Source: Phaseolus vulgaris (taxonomy: Eukaryota > Streptophyta > Magnoliopsida > Fabales > Fabaceae). From it: a DNA stretch of 64,000 bases. Location of the stretch: contig NC_023751.2 of NCBI RefSeq assembly GCF_000499845.2, forward strand, positions 27,699,862-27,763,861, written 5' to 3'. The translations under genes were made by a program, and so were the position numbers. Below the pieces are notes generated by a model. It was not told the origin of the DNA. It ran no database searches and was given only the letters and a program-made list of their open reading frames with translations. Shown piece after piece: positions 12,901-24,639 of the stretch; position 1 is the stretch's first letter; every line of letters begins with the position of its first letter.

Positions 12901-14027
12901 TAAATTTTAATGATTTCGTTTTAGATATGTAACAAATCATCTTAGAGAATAGCGTCAGGATTTTAGTATTAATTATTACCTTTTCACGATCAATTATCAG
13001 TATCAATACAATAGTTAAAGCAGTTTTTTAAAAAGAGTTTAAAGATGTGAAGTTGAAATTAATTTACAGAATTCAAAATTTGTAAGTACTTATAAAATTA
13101 GTTGTTAGTTAATTGGTAATTCTAAAACTCTAGAAAAAGATATAACTAGTTACTTGTTTACAACTAGGAATTTGGCATTTGTATTATTCTAAATAGTTGT
13201 GAAATATTTTATATTTTTGTTTTTTAGAATTTTTTTAAATAAACAATATTTTAAACTTTATATTACTATTTCGACAATACTATATAGGCTACTTATATTT
13301 TTATGCCTTTGAGGTTATTTAAAATTTTGATTCCCTAAATTTTATTTTATTTTTAAATATTTTCAACATTGAAAAAATATGTATTAGTCCTAAACATGTT
13401 ATATTAAAATCATTTTTAAACACTAAACCCTAGATATTGTAAAAAAAAAAAAGCGAACTCCTTTAAAAGTAAAATAAATATCAAATTATGATTTATTTTC
13501 TCAGTTACTTAATAAAAAACAAATTTTCGTTAAAATTTTTTATTACAAGAATTGAGATGAACTTCGTAAAGTCAAAATGATGTTAAAAGGGTTGAGATAT
13601 TATATGTTTTTTATCCAATATATATCCGCTTCTTAGTATTTGAATGAACGAGTAGATTTGTCCATTACCACACTAACACTTAAGTGAGATAAGAAATAAA
13701 TAATATATTTATTGAAATCATCACATATTTATATTATTTTAATGAAATTATATTTGTATAGGTGATGATGGTGTATTCAATCGACCTTAATCTTTAAATA
13801 TTTTATGATTTATGAGGTCATAGGCAGATCTAAATATTAGGGTGACAGTATATATGTATTGGTATTTGGAGTTAATGTTTATGAATTTATTAATCTCATT
13901 GGTTTACGCCTGAGGTTAGGAGGTTGTGAGGTCATGGACGAGCCCAATCATGTGGTAAAACGGTTTTAATGCCAATATCTGTAATTAATGAAAAAAAATC
14001 CAATTTATTTCTCATAAAGAGGGGAGA
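9966..14027. other. AT-rich intergenic DNA
   Basis: About 4 kb with no recognisable gene. It has TA and TTA runs (about 10748-10763 and 10904-10922), many homopolymer A/T tracts and no open frame with a familiar motif. Near 13880-13955 it contains a segment that recurs, diverged, at 16357-16432, suggesting that the right end is already retrotransposon internal sequence. Confidence 0.55.
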
Positions 14028-14305
14028 GTGTTAATTATGGAAATTGACTCTATATGCGAGATTGTAATTAATTTAGGAATATAACTCAAAACAATACCAT
14101 ATACAAGAAGAAGAAAAGGGGGGGGGGGGGGGGGGGGGGGAGAGCACTACCCTATATAAGGGATAGAAGATGACTGATAAGTACAACATGCAACAAGGAG
14201 AAAATTCATGAAGCTTGCAAGGATATGATCTAGTGACCATCTCAGAATTTAACCGACCTCAACTACATGCTATGGTTGAGAGATATTTCTCTTGTCTAAA
14301 ACATT
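14028..14305 (+). mobile_element. Ty3/gypsy-type LTR followed by primer-site region
   Basis: The block starts TGTTAATTATGG just after a purine tract (AAAGAGGGGAGAG, about 14015-14027) and ends in AAAACA before TTGGCGCCTGCTGTGGAACA, the typical gypsy post-LTR sequence. Inside are a CTATATAAGGG TATA-like box (about 14152) and a 23-base G run. An LTR of about 280 bp is therefore proposed. Having a polypurine tract on the left and a primer site on the right means that internal sequence flanks it on both sides. Confidence 0.5.
14118..14140 (+). repeat. Uninterrupted run of 23 G
   Basis: A pure G homopolymer of 23 bases follows an AAGAAGAAGAAAA purine tract. Runs of this length are rare in plant DNA and could fold as a G-quadruplex; the exact length is also sensitive to sequencing error. 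A second run of 13 G lies at 15328-15340. Confidence 0.9.
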
Positions 14306-14309
14306 GGCG

Positions 14310-15224
14310 CCTGCTGTGGAACAGGTAAAACTATCATGTGTCATTTTTAGAAATGAAAATGATAGGAAAGATGATGGTAGAAAAGAAAGGGGAGATAATA
14401 CATCAAATCTTGGATGTGAAATATCGCAAACCTTCATGTTTTTTAAGTTATACTCTTTTGTTATAGATTTTTTACATCCTGTTTTTATAAGGTTTTTAAT
14501 GTGGCATAATGAAAATAATTATCATTTGTTTATCATATGTGTTGTTAACATTTTCAGTGAAACCATATCACATTTGTGGAGTATTAGGAAGGGAAGCATA
14601 TCATTTGGAATCATTAGTGGTGGTCGAATACCAAGAACAAAAATATTGGTTAATCTCCATTTCCAATCTTAGTTTATCATCACTCTTTTCTTTTAGTTGT
14701 GTTTCAATGCTTCTTTAATATTTTATTATATGTTCTTACTTTTTAATAGCTCTTGTTTTAAAGTATTATCTAATTGGGGATGGTTGACAAATGGAAATTG
14801 CCAAAACCAACCAAATAATTTTAATTATTTTTTTTTAAAAATAAGGATGTTTATATTTTTGGTGACAAAACCCTATTAGGTTAGAGAAGTTGTTGGAAAA
14901 GGAGCATATCGCTTGACAATTTGGAAGTTGTGGTATCATGAGCCGAACTCGGTATTGTCATAAACAAATCGGGTATCGATCTATGTAATTAAGGACATTA
15001 ATACCGTATGTGCAAATCAAAGACATTAATGTTGCATCAATGGAGAAGAGGAGATCTCGTAAAATCAGTATTAAGTAGAAGTCTTATACCGAGAACATGG
15101 GATATAGATAACCTTCGTTACAATTGTTTCTAATGAATTAAATGATGAATTAGAATATATTTTTATGCATCTTAACATATTGTGTTAAAGTTATGAATTA
15201 AAGATTTGAAGAATAAACCATGCA
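14310..15224 (+). mobile_element. Probable gypsy leader sequence without recognised coding capacity
   Basis: Sequence between the primer-site region and the tandem-repeat blocks. Open frames of 126, 69 and 60 codons occur in the first 600 bp, but none shows a known gag or pol motif. It is placed in the element only by position. Confidence 0.35.
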
Positions 15225-15765
15225 AAAGTCCTAATTTGGTGTGGTGCCGACCTCGTTCGATCCAATTCAATGAAGACCACATATAGGTCTTAACCTAGCG
15301 TGAAGAAAAACCACATAGTCTTAACTTGGGGGGGGGGGGGTGTTGACCTCGTTTGGTCCAATTTAATGAAGACCACATATAGGTCTTAACCTAACATGAA
15401 GAAAAACCACACAAGTCTTAACTTGGTGGGGTGATAACCTCGTTTGGTCCAAATCAATGAAAAATCACACACAAGTCCTAACGTGGTGGGGTGCTGACCT
15501 CGTTTGGTCCAAATCAATAAAAACCACACACAAATCTTAACTTGGTGGGGTGTTGACCTCTTTCAGTCCAATTCAATGAAGACCATGTACAGGTCCTAAC
15601 CTAGCGTGAAGAAAAACTATGCACAAGTCCTAACTTGGTGTGGTTTCGACCTTGTTCGGTCCAATTCAATGAAGACCACATACAAGTCTTAACTTGACCT
15701 GAAGAAAACTCATGCACAAGTCTTAACTTGGTATGGTGTCGACCTTGCTCGGTCCAATTTGTGAA
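15225..15765 (+). repeat. Tandem repeat block 1 (units of about 100 bp)
   Basis: Five to six diverged units, each carrying AAGTCCTAACTTGGTG, a GACCTCGTTTGGTCCAAT-like core, AATGAAGACCACA and TGAAGAAAAACCACA. Units differ by point changes and small indels, and one contains the 13-G run. The block lies between the gypsy LTR and the gag remnant, so it is most likely leader repeat sequence of the element. Confidence 0.85.
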
Positions 15766-16290
15766 GGAAATGTCAATCTCACTCGTTCCATTTTGTAAGT
15801 TTTAAATTACATTTATAGCAGGTAAAGGAAATGCTAACCTACCAGGTGAAGGAAATGTCGACCTTGCTTGGTCCAGTTTGTGAAGGAAATGTCGACCTCA
15901 TTCGATCCAATTTGTGAAGGAAATGTTGATCTCAGTCGTTCTAATTTGTATGTTTTAAATTATATCTATAGCAGGTAAAGGAAATGCCAACCTGGCCCGA
16001 CCCAGTTTATGAAGGAAATGTCGATCTTACTTGTTCCAGTTTGTAAGTTTTAAATTACATCTATAGCAGGTAAAGGAAATGCCAACCTACCAGGTGAAGG
16101 AAATGCCGACCTTGCTCAGTCCAATTTGTGAAGGAAATGTCAATCTCACTCGTTCCAGTTTGAAAGTTTTAAATTACATCTATAACAGGTAAAGGAAATG
16201 TCGACACCTCGCTTGGTCCAGTTTGTGAAAGAAATGTCGATCTCACTTGTTCTAGTTTGTAAGTTTTAAATTATATCTATTGCGGTTAAA
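15766..16290 (+). repeat. Tandem repeat block 2 (GAAGGAAATG units)
   Basis: Repeated modules of TGAAGGAAATGTCGACCT, CTCACTCGTTCCAGTTTG, TAAGTTTTAAATTACATCTA and AGCAGGTAAAGGAAATGCC, in at least four cycles with some modules duplicated inside a cycle. It follows block 1 directly but uses a different unit; both share the GACCT...GGTCCA core, so block 2 may derive from block 1. Confidence 0.85.
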
Positions 16291-16432
16291 AGAAGTGTCG
16301 AGCCCAAGTTTGATCCACTATCGGAAGTCAGTTGAAAGGTGAAATCAAGCAATACCAACGAACTTATTAGCATCATTGGCTTACGCTTGAAGCTAGGGGG
16401 CTGTGAGGTCATGGGCTAAGCCCGATCATGAG

Positions 16433-17100
16433 ATAACTAAGTTGAAGGACATGTTTGATCAATTCATGAAGAGTTAAGAAAAACCTAAGAGCAAACTGGA
16501 GAGTGGTTTAGTAAGAGAAGGAACTATCATGATGATCCTTATTTTCAAAGGGATGGGGTTGTTTAGTAGTCATCACAATGTTAACTACTACCAAGAACCC
16601 CCTAGGCATCATATGCCCAGACATCCCACCTTTCCTAAGGAACCTAAGGTCAAACCTTCCCTCATTCTATGGCAAAAAGGATGCAAAAGAATATTTAGAC
16701 TCGGAGATGAAGGTATATTTTTTAGGGCCACCAAGTTGACCATGAAAGAAGAGTATTCCTAGATATTTTAAGTTTTTAGGGACAATTAATAATAAACATC
16801 TTTAGTTAGAAACCTTAGGATTCACAATAATCCCCAAATTCAGTACTGGAATGAGCTTAAAGCAATTTTGAGAAAAAGACATGTACCTTCATACTATAGT
16901 AGGAAGTTAATGGATAATCTCCAAAGAGACCGACAAAAAGAAATGAGTTTAAAAGAGTACAAACAAAAGATGAGGTTGTTACTAGACGGAGATTAGAGAA
17001 GAACCTAGGATACTTATGACTAGGTTCCAAAGTAACCTCAAACATGACATCCGGGATAGAGTTGAACTACTCCCTTATAATGATTTAACAAGTAAAGAAA
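16433..17100 (+). pseudogene. Decayed Ty3/gypsy gag (Retrotrans_gag domain)
   Basis: Translating across several stops and frameshifts gives the landmark order of a plant gypsy Gag: KDMFDQFMK near 16443, a YLDSEMKV-like segment near 16695 (family form YLDWEMKV), then YWNELKAILRKRHVPSYY-type sequence at 16850-16905, KLMDNLQRDRQKEMSLKEYK at 16908-16965 and a VELLPYNDL-type segment at 17058-17085. The reading frame is broken by at least three stops and changes frame more than once, so no protein can be made. It sits downstream of the LTR and the leader repeats, in the order expected for one element. Protease, RT and integrase of the same element are not seen. Confidence 0.85.
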
Positions 17101-17149
17101 ATCATAAATGTTAAATTTAGCGAGTTTTCTCATACGGATAGGAGGCTAT

Positions 17150-17880
17150 CAGATCTTGAAAGTGATTTTGCAGATTTTCATATTATCGACGAAGATTCAT
17201 ACGTTGATGCTATAAAAGGATTAGACGAAAACAATGTATCAGATGAGGTCGAAGCATCAGACGAAGGACTATTCGAATCCAATCAATTAAGTCATACAAA
17301 TCACAAGGAGTGAAGATACATCTCTTCTCACCCCATGGTGAGATCATGGAAGAAAGAAATGACGGTGTAAGAACCAAATCATCTTTCTGAAATGAAGCGG
17401 TTAAGGCTATGATATCTCAGATAGAACCCAAGAATATATAGGAAGCTCTAACCCAAAAAAACTGAATTTTGACAATGGAGGAAAAGATGAAACAATTCAC
17501 AATGAAGTTTGGTCTTTAAGATCCCTATCAGTTTGATCAAATATAAGAAGTATAAGATGAATTTTCAAAACAAACTGAACAAAAATGGTAAGGTGGTAAA
17601 AAATATAGCCAGATTGATAACACATGTCTACCATTAGCAGAAATATAGCTAAATTGGTAGCACATGTCTACAATTAGCAGGAATGTATTAATTTTACTAG
17701 AACATTTGCTCCTATTGCTTAACTAGAATTAATAAGAATCTTGTTAGTCTTTGTTGTCTTAAAAAAATTATAAAACTTTACCAAATGGATGTCAAAAGCT
17801 CCTTTTTAAAATGGATCTATAGAAGAAGTTTATGTCAAACAATCACATGGTTTTGAAAATAAATTTTTTCAAGAAATTTC
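17150..17880 (+). pseudogene. Decayed Ty1/copia pol fragment (integrase tail to reverse transcriptase)
   Basis: An acidic stretch (about 17130-17310, SDLESDFADFHIIDED) like the hinge after copia integrase is followed by RTKSSF (17371), SQIEPKNI (about 17418), a MEEKMKQF segment, NKLNKNGKVVKNIARL at 17558-17610, TRTFAPIA at 17698 and YQMDVKS at about 17779, then EEVYVKQSHGFE. These are the ordered landmarks of the copia RT N-terminal half. At least four in-frame stops and two frame changes kill it, and about 40 bp are duplicated in tandem at 17602-17681. The fragment abuts a gypsy gag, a different superfamily, so the two were joined by insertion or recombination. Confidence 0.88.
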
Positions 17881-18081
17881 TGAAAACTATGATATTAATT
17901 ATAAACTTACAAGAACGGCTAGAATGATACTTAACAGGAATTTCATCAAACCATTCATATTACAATAATGAAAGTGATCTAAACATTTAAACACACACAG
18001 AGCCAAAGAAAAGCACAGACATCACTTTTAAGTCACTGAATATTCCTTCACATTATGCTACAACCTGATCTCTCCACACTG

Positions 18082-20231
18082 TCATTGAATATTTTGAATT
18101 CTTCTGCGTATAACTTGATCATAGAAACTTTTGGTCCGCAAAAACAAAAGTAATGCTGTTAGAGAACCCAAAAGAGTTGCACATGCCATTATGAGAAATG
18201 AAAACATAAAACAACGAGTTCCAACGCATGTGTTTCCTTCCGATGCTTCTTTGTCATATATATATCCAACTACTCTGACAGAGAATATATAAGAACCAAC
18301 AGGACTTGCTATGCTAATGGTGTTGAATATGCTGCCCATATTCGCAACACCAAATATCTCAGAAGTGAGTGTGGGCATTAGGGACCACTGAGAGCCATAA
18401 CAAATACCCACCAATATTGAACCAGCATATAGGGCACCTGGAAGTCCACAAACAATCACCACATGCCCAACGCTCATGACCATTAAAGTGATTACCATGA
18501 ATAAAGGTCTTGCCCATCCTCTTGTGTGCAAATAATAATCTGACACATAACCACCTCCAAAGCGACCAAGAAAATTCCAAATGCTCCACAAAGAAACCAA
18601 GGAACCTGTCTCATGGCTAGTATAACCAAGAGATTCCCCTATTTGGCCCAAATTATTCACAGTTGCAAGTCCTGATCCCATACCACAAGCAATAGAAATA
18701 AACAAAATCCAAAAGTTCACAGTTTTCACTGCTTGGAAAAGATTCAGGTTTTCTCCTTGTTGCAAATTAGTCCTTTGATTGTTCAAAGAATCTGGCCTTG
18801 CATCCACCTTTTCAGCAGTGTCCAGAGAGTTTGCCTCCACAATTAGTTGTGACCTTTCATCCAGCAAATTTTCTAAACTTCTTCTACCCGGGTACTTTTC
18901 TTGTGCTTTAAATGCAATGCAGAGAAATGAGGCAAGCAACAACACAAGAACAACAAATATAGCGATACGCACCAATAATTGCAGGCTAAAGATGTTCTCT
19001 ACAATTATAACAACCATAAGGTATGCAGCAACAACCAGAGCCATGAAAGAAAATATATTCAAATACTTCCTTTCTTCATCCTCACGAGTGTTGTGGATTC
19101 TTACAAACCACATAAGCAGCAAAGTATTTATAGGTGGCAAGAGTGCTAGCATCAGAAGATATGACACAGGCTTGTTGTTGAATATTGTTTTGTACACTTG
19201 AATTAATATTGCTCCACTCAGACCAAGAAATCCCTATCAAAAGAGGAAAAACCCAATGGCCAAACTTGAACAAAATGCTAGACACCAAGGATCAAAGGAG
19301 CATACTGTTTAGTGTACAAAGTGTCTAATCGAATATGATCTCCAACAATCCTATAATCTAGAGTGAGGTCTTGCATTTTTGGTGGGCGTGACTAACTATA
19401 CTTATCTAACAAAATAGAAACAAAAAACACTTATTTGAAAGTAAAACAACTTAGATTATATAAAAAAAACTCTAAAATCATAACAACATAATTAAGAAGA
19501 AGATGTATATTACCCTGACAACTTCCTTCTTAATCTTAGAAAGAATAATTGTAGTCCATGTTATGGAAGAGGAAAAGATGGAAATAGAAGAGTGTATAAA
19601 ATTTACAATATTAACATGAATACATGTTTATGGAAAATAAAGAGTTAGGGTGGTAAAATAAGTAAAGAGTATTAGCCTTAAGATTTAAAGAAACAAAGTG
19701 TTCTTATTTTAATTGTTACATTTAATTATCACTTGTTTAAAAAGACATAAACAGAAGAAACAAAACCTTCAAAATGCCGATAATGGTGCCGCTGTTGTGA
19801 GGGAAATTATGCACGCCGGTGACAACGTTGGAGGTGTTGAAAAAGCTCTGAGCGTGGGCTGTCACCAGCATGAAGAGGCACATGACAGGGACGGGGACGG
19901 GTGGAAAGAGGCCGGCGACGGCGGCCCACATGAGAAAATAGCCCAAGAAGCACTGGGCCGAGCCCAAGAAGTGTACGATCCATGGTCCGGTTGTGGTTGT
20001 GCGAGCAAGGAAGTCGTAGAGGAGGCCGGAGAGGACTCCGGCGTTGACTCCGATGTCCTTGAAGACGGAGACAAGGTCGAGCGTTGACTGATCGTAGTGT
20101 TGAGTGGACTTTAGAGTTTGGGAGTAGATGGAGAAAGTATAGAGTGAGCCGCTGGTGCATTGAATCCATATGCTCGCCACCGTTGATACCCACTTGGAGT
20201 TAAGGTAGAGATTGAAGTTCGCAAACTCCAT
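18082..20231 (-). CDS. Nodulin-like major facilitator transporter, NFD4-like
   Basis: Two exons on the minus strand, 19767-20231 and 18082-19233, joined in phase 0 across a 533-bp GT-AG intron; 1617 bp, 538 aa. Exon 1 encodes the nodulin-like domain, with the family signatures STVASIWIQCTSGSLYTFS and DLVSVFKDIGVNAGVLSGLL, and ends GTIIGILK; exon 2 continues GFLGLSGAI, confirming the junction. A hydrophilic central loop (about residues 270-315) separates the two halves, and the C-terminal half carries GGGYVSDYYLHTRGWARP and GSQWSLMPTLTSEIFG, typical of this plant MFS branch. About 10-12 membrane helices are expected. The substrate is unknown; the Arabidopsis namesake affects karyogamy, but most relatives are uncharacterised. 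The first ATG of exon 1 is chosen because it gives the conserved short cytosolic N-terminus. Its placement next to a HIPL1-type gene on the same strand resembles the Arabidopsis arrangement. Confidence 0.93.
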
Positions 20232-22100
20232 TCAGATAAGTTGCTTCACTTTCACAATTTCTCGCTACCTTTACCATCAGAATCACAGTTTTTCATTTTC
20301 TTACGTTTTTTATGATTCTCTCTAGTAAGGACACGTGGGATACTGTTCATCAGCCAGCTGTACCTACTTGTCACTTTTTTAGATTATATAATTTAAAACC
20401 TACTTTTAGTTATAAAAAAATTTAAATTTAATTTTTGGACTGTATAATTCATTATTTTTTTATTTTTTTTATTGTTAAATTTGAAAGTATTCTTTGCTTA
20501 ATATAAATTAAATTTGAAAAATATAAAATACAAATATGTTTCATTGCCATTTATTTTCACTAACCATTTATTTTATGTTTGCATTTTTAATCTATAGTGC
20601 TTGTTTATTTCTGCCATTCTTTCTTTCTTATAACCTTTTATTTAAAAAGTATTTGAATTATATCAAAACATCTTATACACACAATTTACTTTATTAAAAA
20701 TATGAATGAAATTTATGTTTTCAAAGGTATAAAAAAATAGAAAATATCTATTTCGTTTGGTTTAGAATTTGATTATATTTTATGATGTGTAAAAAAGTTT
20801 AATATATTCAAATTTGAAAACTATAATATTGTTCATTTAATTGAAAGGAATCCTTAATATCTATTTATTATGACGTTTGAAAATTCATATCAATAGATAT
20901 AACAAATTCTCATCGAAGAAACGGATAATCATTTAGCCTATAACTTAATACTTAAAAATAATCCAATAGACGGCACATACCAAATAATTTTTATTATAGA
21001 AATATAAAATTGAAAAAAAAATAATATTGTAGACCAAATCTAAAATCTATAAATTTATTGGGAATAAAAAAAAATAAGTAAGAATATATATGACCCGGTC
21101 TTACTCAATTGTTGATATTGAAAATAAAAATAAAAATAATTTTTTTATTTAAACCGTTATTTTTTTATCTTTTAATTCTTACTTCATTATTTGTAGCATT
21201 TTTACTCTTTTTTATTTTATTTTCAAATACTTAATTTTAATAAAAATGGACGTGTATATAAAGTGGAAAATTCTTTGTGAAGTTAAATTTATAGTTCTTT
21301 AATTTTTATTTATTAAAACATATTTAAACTTGTGGACTAACTCAACTCACTACAACTTTTGTCAGATTAAATTTTAAAAATAGATTTTATACAATTGATC
21401 ATAAAATGAGATTCAATCAATTAATAATTAATTCACTTATACTTAACTTACTATTAAAGAAGGTGACCCACTAACCCATTTAAAATAAAAATAATTATGT
21501 TAAAAGTCTAATAATGGTCAATCAAAATGATTATATACATGACACTTACATCAACACGACATTCACGCAATCCATTCCATAAAAAAATAATTTTAAGAAA
21601 ATATTTTAAAACTTTTTTTATGGATTAAATGGTTTAACCTACCAATTAAATTTTGAACAAATTAAAAAAAAAACGGAAATGGAGTTCTGAATGGTTCAAA
21701 GCATGAGAGTTGAAAAAGAGTTGTAAATTACACTTATTATTTTTACTTTTGAGTTCACTTTCATACGAAAAGTTTCTAACAACTTTACAATGTCATAAAA
21801 GTTTGTTATGAACCTCTACTTTTAAAAACACTTCAAACTTATACAAAATGTATATGACAATTAAATCAGTTAATTCAAAATCATATGCTAAAAGTATTTT
21901 CTTGATAAAATTTCTTTTAACCGTTGAACATTTTCTTATATAGGTATTTTAACTCTTTTCAATATTCTTTATGTTTGTGTGTTTGATAAATTTGGGACAA
22001 ATTTGATAGTAAATTGTGTATTAAATGCATTCTAGATAATTTTAAATGTTTTTTTTATTTCTTTATCCAACACTTTGAATAGTTGAGAATGCTTATTTTC
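20232..22100. other. Upstream flank of the NFD4-like gene, then AT-rich intergenic DNA
   Basis: About 20232-20400 is less AT-biased and should hold the 5'UTR and proximal promoter of the transporter gene; an ACACGTGG word (G-box-like) lies at 20330. The remainder is AT-rich with no recognised gene. Confidence 0.5.
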
Positions 22101-22339
22101 TTAGGTAACATAATCTTTTGCACCAAACTATGATAAAAATGAACACGGTATAAAATCATAAGTGTAACATTCCTATATTTTCCTAAATCTAAAAACTATA
22201 ATCTGTATAAAATATTAATATATATATATATATATATAAACATAATACAAATATGTCCACAATTCTTTCTTAAAATGTTTCAAAACATATCTCTCTTTAT
22301 AAGACTTTAAATATTTACTTAAAATTAAAACAAATATTT

Positions 22340-24010
22340 AAACACATAAAATATTTTCATCATCCAGCTTCTCATTGAGGAGCTTTATCATCTGTAACAT
22401 CATCTGTTCCCGTGTAAATACACGATTATCACAGATAAAAAAAACAAACACAAGGAAATAACAGGATAAGCTAGCTATATAAAACAAAATTCTATATAAT
22501 TTCAATTTGAAATTAATAAACATAAATCATCAAGTCTCATACAAATTCTCAAATCATCAAGTGTCTATTAAAATTCAATATTCATCTTTCACATGTCAGC
22601 CTTCCACTAACTCATATCACATAGACACTTGACTCTGCTTCCGGAAGACTCGTGCGTTGACTTAGACTCAGAGATTTACACTTGTCATATTATATAACTG
22701 TGAAATCCACACATCTATGCGCATAAATAATCTCAATATCATTTCTCTCCTAGTATGACAGGGTTAACTCATATAACATGTCAAGTTAGTTATCTTTGCA
22801 ACAACTTACCCATTCATATGATCATCCTTCGACTCTCACCACCTGAATAACTTCATCTATATGATTTTATTATCTCAGTAGAGTCAGGATATCTCATTCT
22901 AGACGAATCCCTGGTCAATGCACATCCTAAACAATTTTAACACAGTATTTTCTTTCCTGAAAATACTATGTCTTGATCTTACTTTCACATCATTGCACAC
23001 TTCATTTAATACATCAATACACCATTCAATTACAACATATATTTTAAACTTTCTAAACAATCCAAATATATCCAAAAAGTCATTTAACAATAATAATCCA
23101 AAATAAATTATGCTAAAATAATAATAGGAATATATATATATATATATATTTAATTGGCTTGAGCTAAAAAAAATTTAGTGTAGCTAAAATACCAGAGTGC
23201 ACCTAGAACTTTTGGCTTGAATGAAACATTTTTAGTGTGAGCTAAAATACACCAGAGTGCACCCAAGACTTTTGGCGTGAACGAAACTTTTTAGTGTGAG
23301 CTAAAATACACCAGAGTGCATCCAGGAGTTTTGGCTTGAACGAACATTTTTAATGTGAGCTAAAATACACCAGAGTGCACCCAAAATAACAAAGTCCCTG
23401 CTATAGTTGAATAATTACTTTAAATCAACATCAAACAACCAATACTCATCAACATTATAATTTTATAACATCTACCATATATCAAATTTCACATTCAAAT
23501 CTCAATCAACTTCTAATATACTTAAAACAAACAATCCTGAAGTAAAGTTTTGAGAATGGTGACCATGTCACCCCCACCTCCAGATCTTCTAGATTAGTGT
23601 TCTATTGGAAATTAAGGCTAGCTTCCCTTACTTGAAATTTAGAAGATATTCACTTAGAGCTCCAAATCCACCAAGAACTTAAAGGTAACTTAACCTGCAC
23701 CACAGAGTCCTAATAAAAAATCTAACTATATCACCAGGACCCTGAGCTAACACAGAATAACCCTGAAGCTAAAAGGGTCACATGTAAAGCAAAAAAAAAA
23801 ACAACCTAACAAGTTCAAAATTCGACTCAAAGAGAAGAGCAAAAATGAACTTACTCTATCAGAGATTCTGATCGGGCAGTCTTATAGTATTTACTGTCAG
23901 AAGTCTAATGGTGGACTCCGATCGTCGAACTAATGAGCGAGGAGGTCAAAATCTTAGAGAGAAGGGAGAGGAAAGGAAAAAAAAACTTTCTAGAGAGATG
24001 GTGGTTCTTT
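22340..24010. repeat. Dispersed repeat family A, copy 1
   Basis: One of three collinear, same-orientation copies (see 54640-55870 and 58380-59290). Shared blocks in order are CTTCCGGAAGACTCGT (22640), a minisatellite with TTGAGCTAAAA and GCTTGAACGAAAC words (23157-23395, four units of about 58 bp with ACACCAGAGTGCACCCA), ATGGTGACCATGTCACC (23557), AGATCTTCTAGATTAGTGTT (23583), and AACTTACTCTATCAGAGATT (23848). No coding domain or clear terminal repeat was found, so the class of element is unknown. Confidence 0.7.
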
Positions 24011-24177
24011 TTAAAATGAAATCTGAATAACTGAACTTCTATTTATATGCTCTTTTAAATTTAATAATAAAATATTCAGATGTCATTTTAATTGTACCAC
24101 TTCTACTTTAAGACTAGTTTTCTCAATCCTTACAATAAGCATTTGTGCTTAAGTATCAAGTCATAAACACTTATGTT

Positions 24178-24632
24178 TAAGGATGACAAAATGGATCAGG
24201 TCAGCAGGACAAGTTCACTTTTGAACCCACAAAGCAAACGGGCCACAGGCGAGATGGAACAGGCTGACTCTTAATCCGTCTTTTTTTTTCTTTTTGATAC
24301 TTTTAAGGAGAGATCTCGTGTTTTTGGAATAAAGATGGGTGGTGGTCAATATTTTATATAGAACTTTATTTACATTAATTTCTTTGCACATAATTTGATT
24401 CATTGAAGTATTGTTGATATTTATTTTATTTTGATTTAATTTTATTACTCTTTCTTATATTTTTATTGTTTAAAAAGTAATATTAATTATTATAATAAAG
24501 TAAATAAATCTAAAAAAATATAAAAAAAATAAAAAATTGATCATCCTATGACAAGATGAGTTACTATTTTAAACTTCTACAATAGATCGGGTTAAAACGA
24601 TTGGACTGGACTGATCCATTTTATCATCCATA
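24178..24632. mobile_element. Non-autonomous hAT-like element (MITE), 455 bp
   Basis: The left end TAAGGATGACAAAATGGATC and the inverted right end TATGGATGATAAAATGGATC match at 18 of 20 positions and extend further (AGGTCAG against AGTCCAG). TA-GGATGA-type ends are typical of hAT transposons. No transposase is encoded; the interior is AT-rich and ends with GATCGGGTTAAAACG. Candidate 8-bp flanking duplications match only partly, so the exact ends are uncertain by a base or two. Confidence 0.65.
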
Positions 24633-24639
24633 ATAGTTT

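Noticed and set aside
17130..17310. Acidic frame (SDLESDFADFHIIDED) as a possible separate viral or host gene
   Set aside because: It runs directly into copia RT landmarks and fits the variable hinge after copia integrase.
19713..20193. Plus- and minus-strand frames overlapping exon 1 of the transporter
   Set aside because: They are shadows in other frames of a high-GC exon whose true frame matches the nodulin-like family.
23157..23395. Regularly spaced repeats that might suggest a CRISPR array
   Set aside because: The repeats are imperfect, the spacers are also repeated, and the context is plant nuclear DNA with intron-containing genes.
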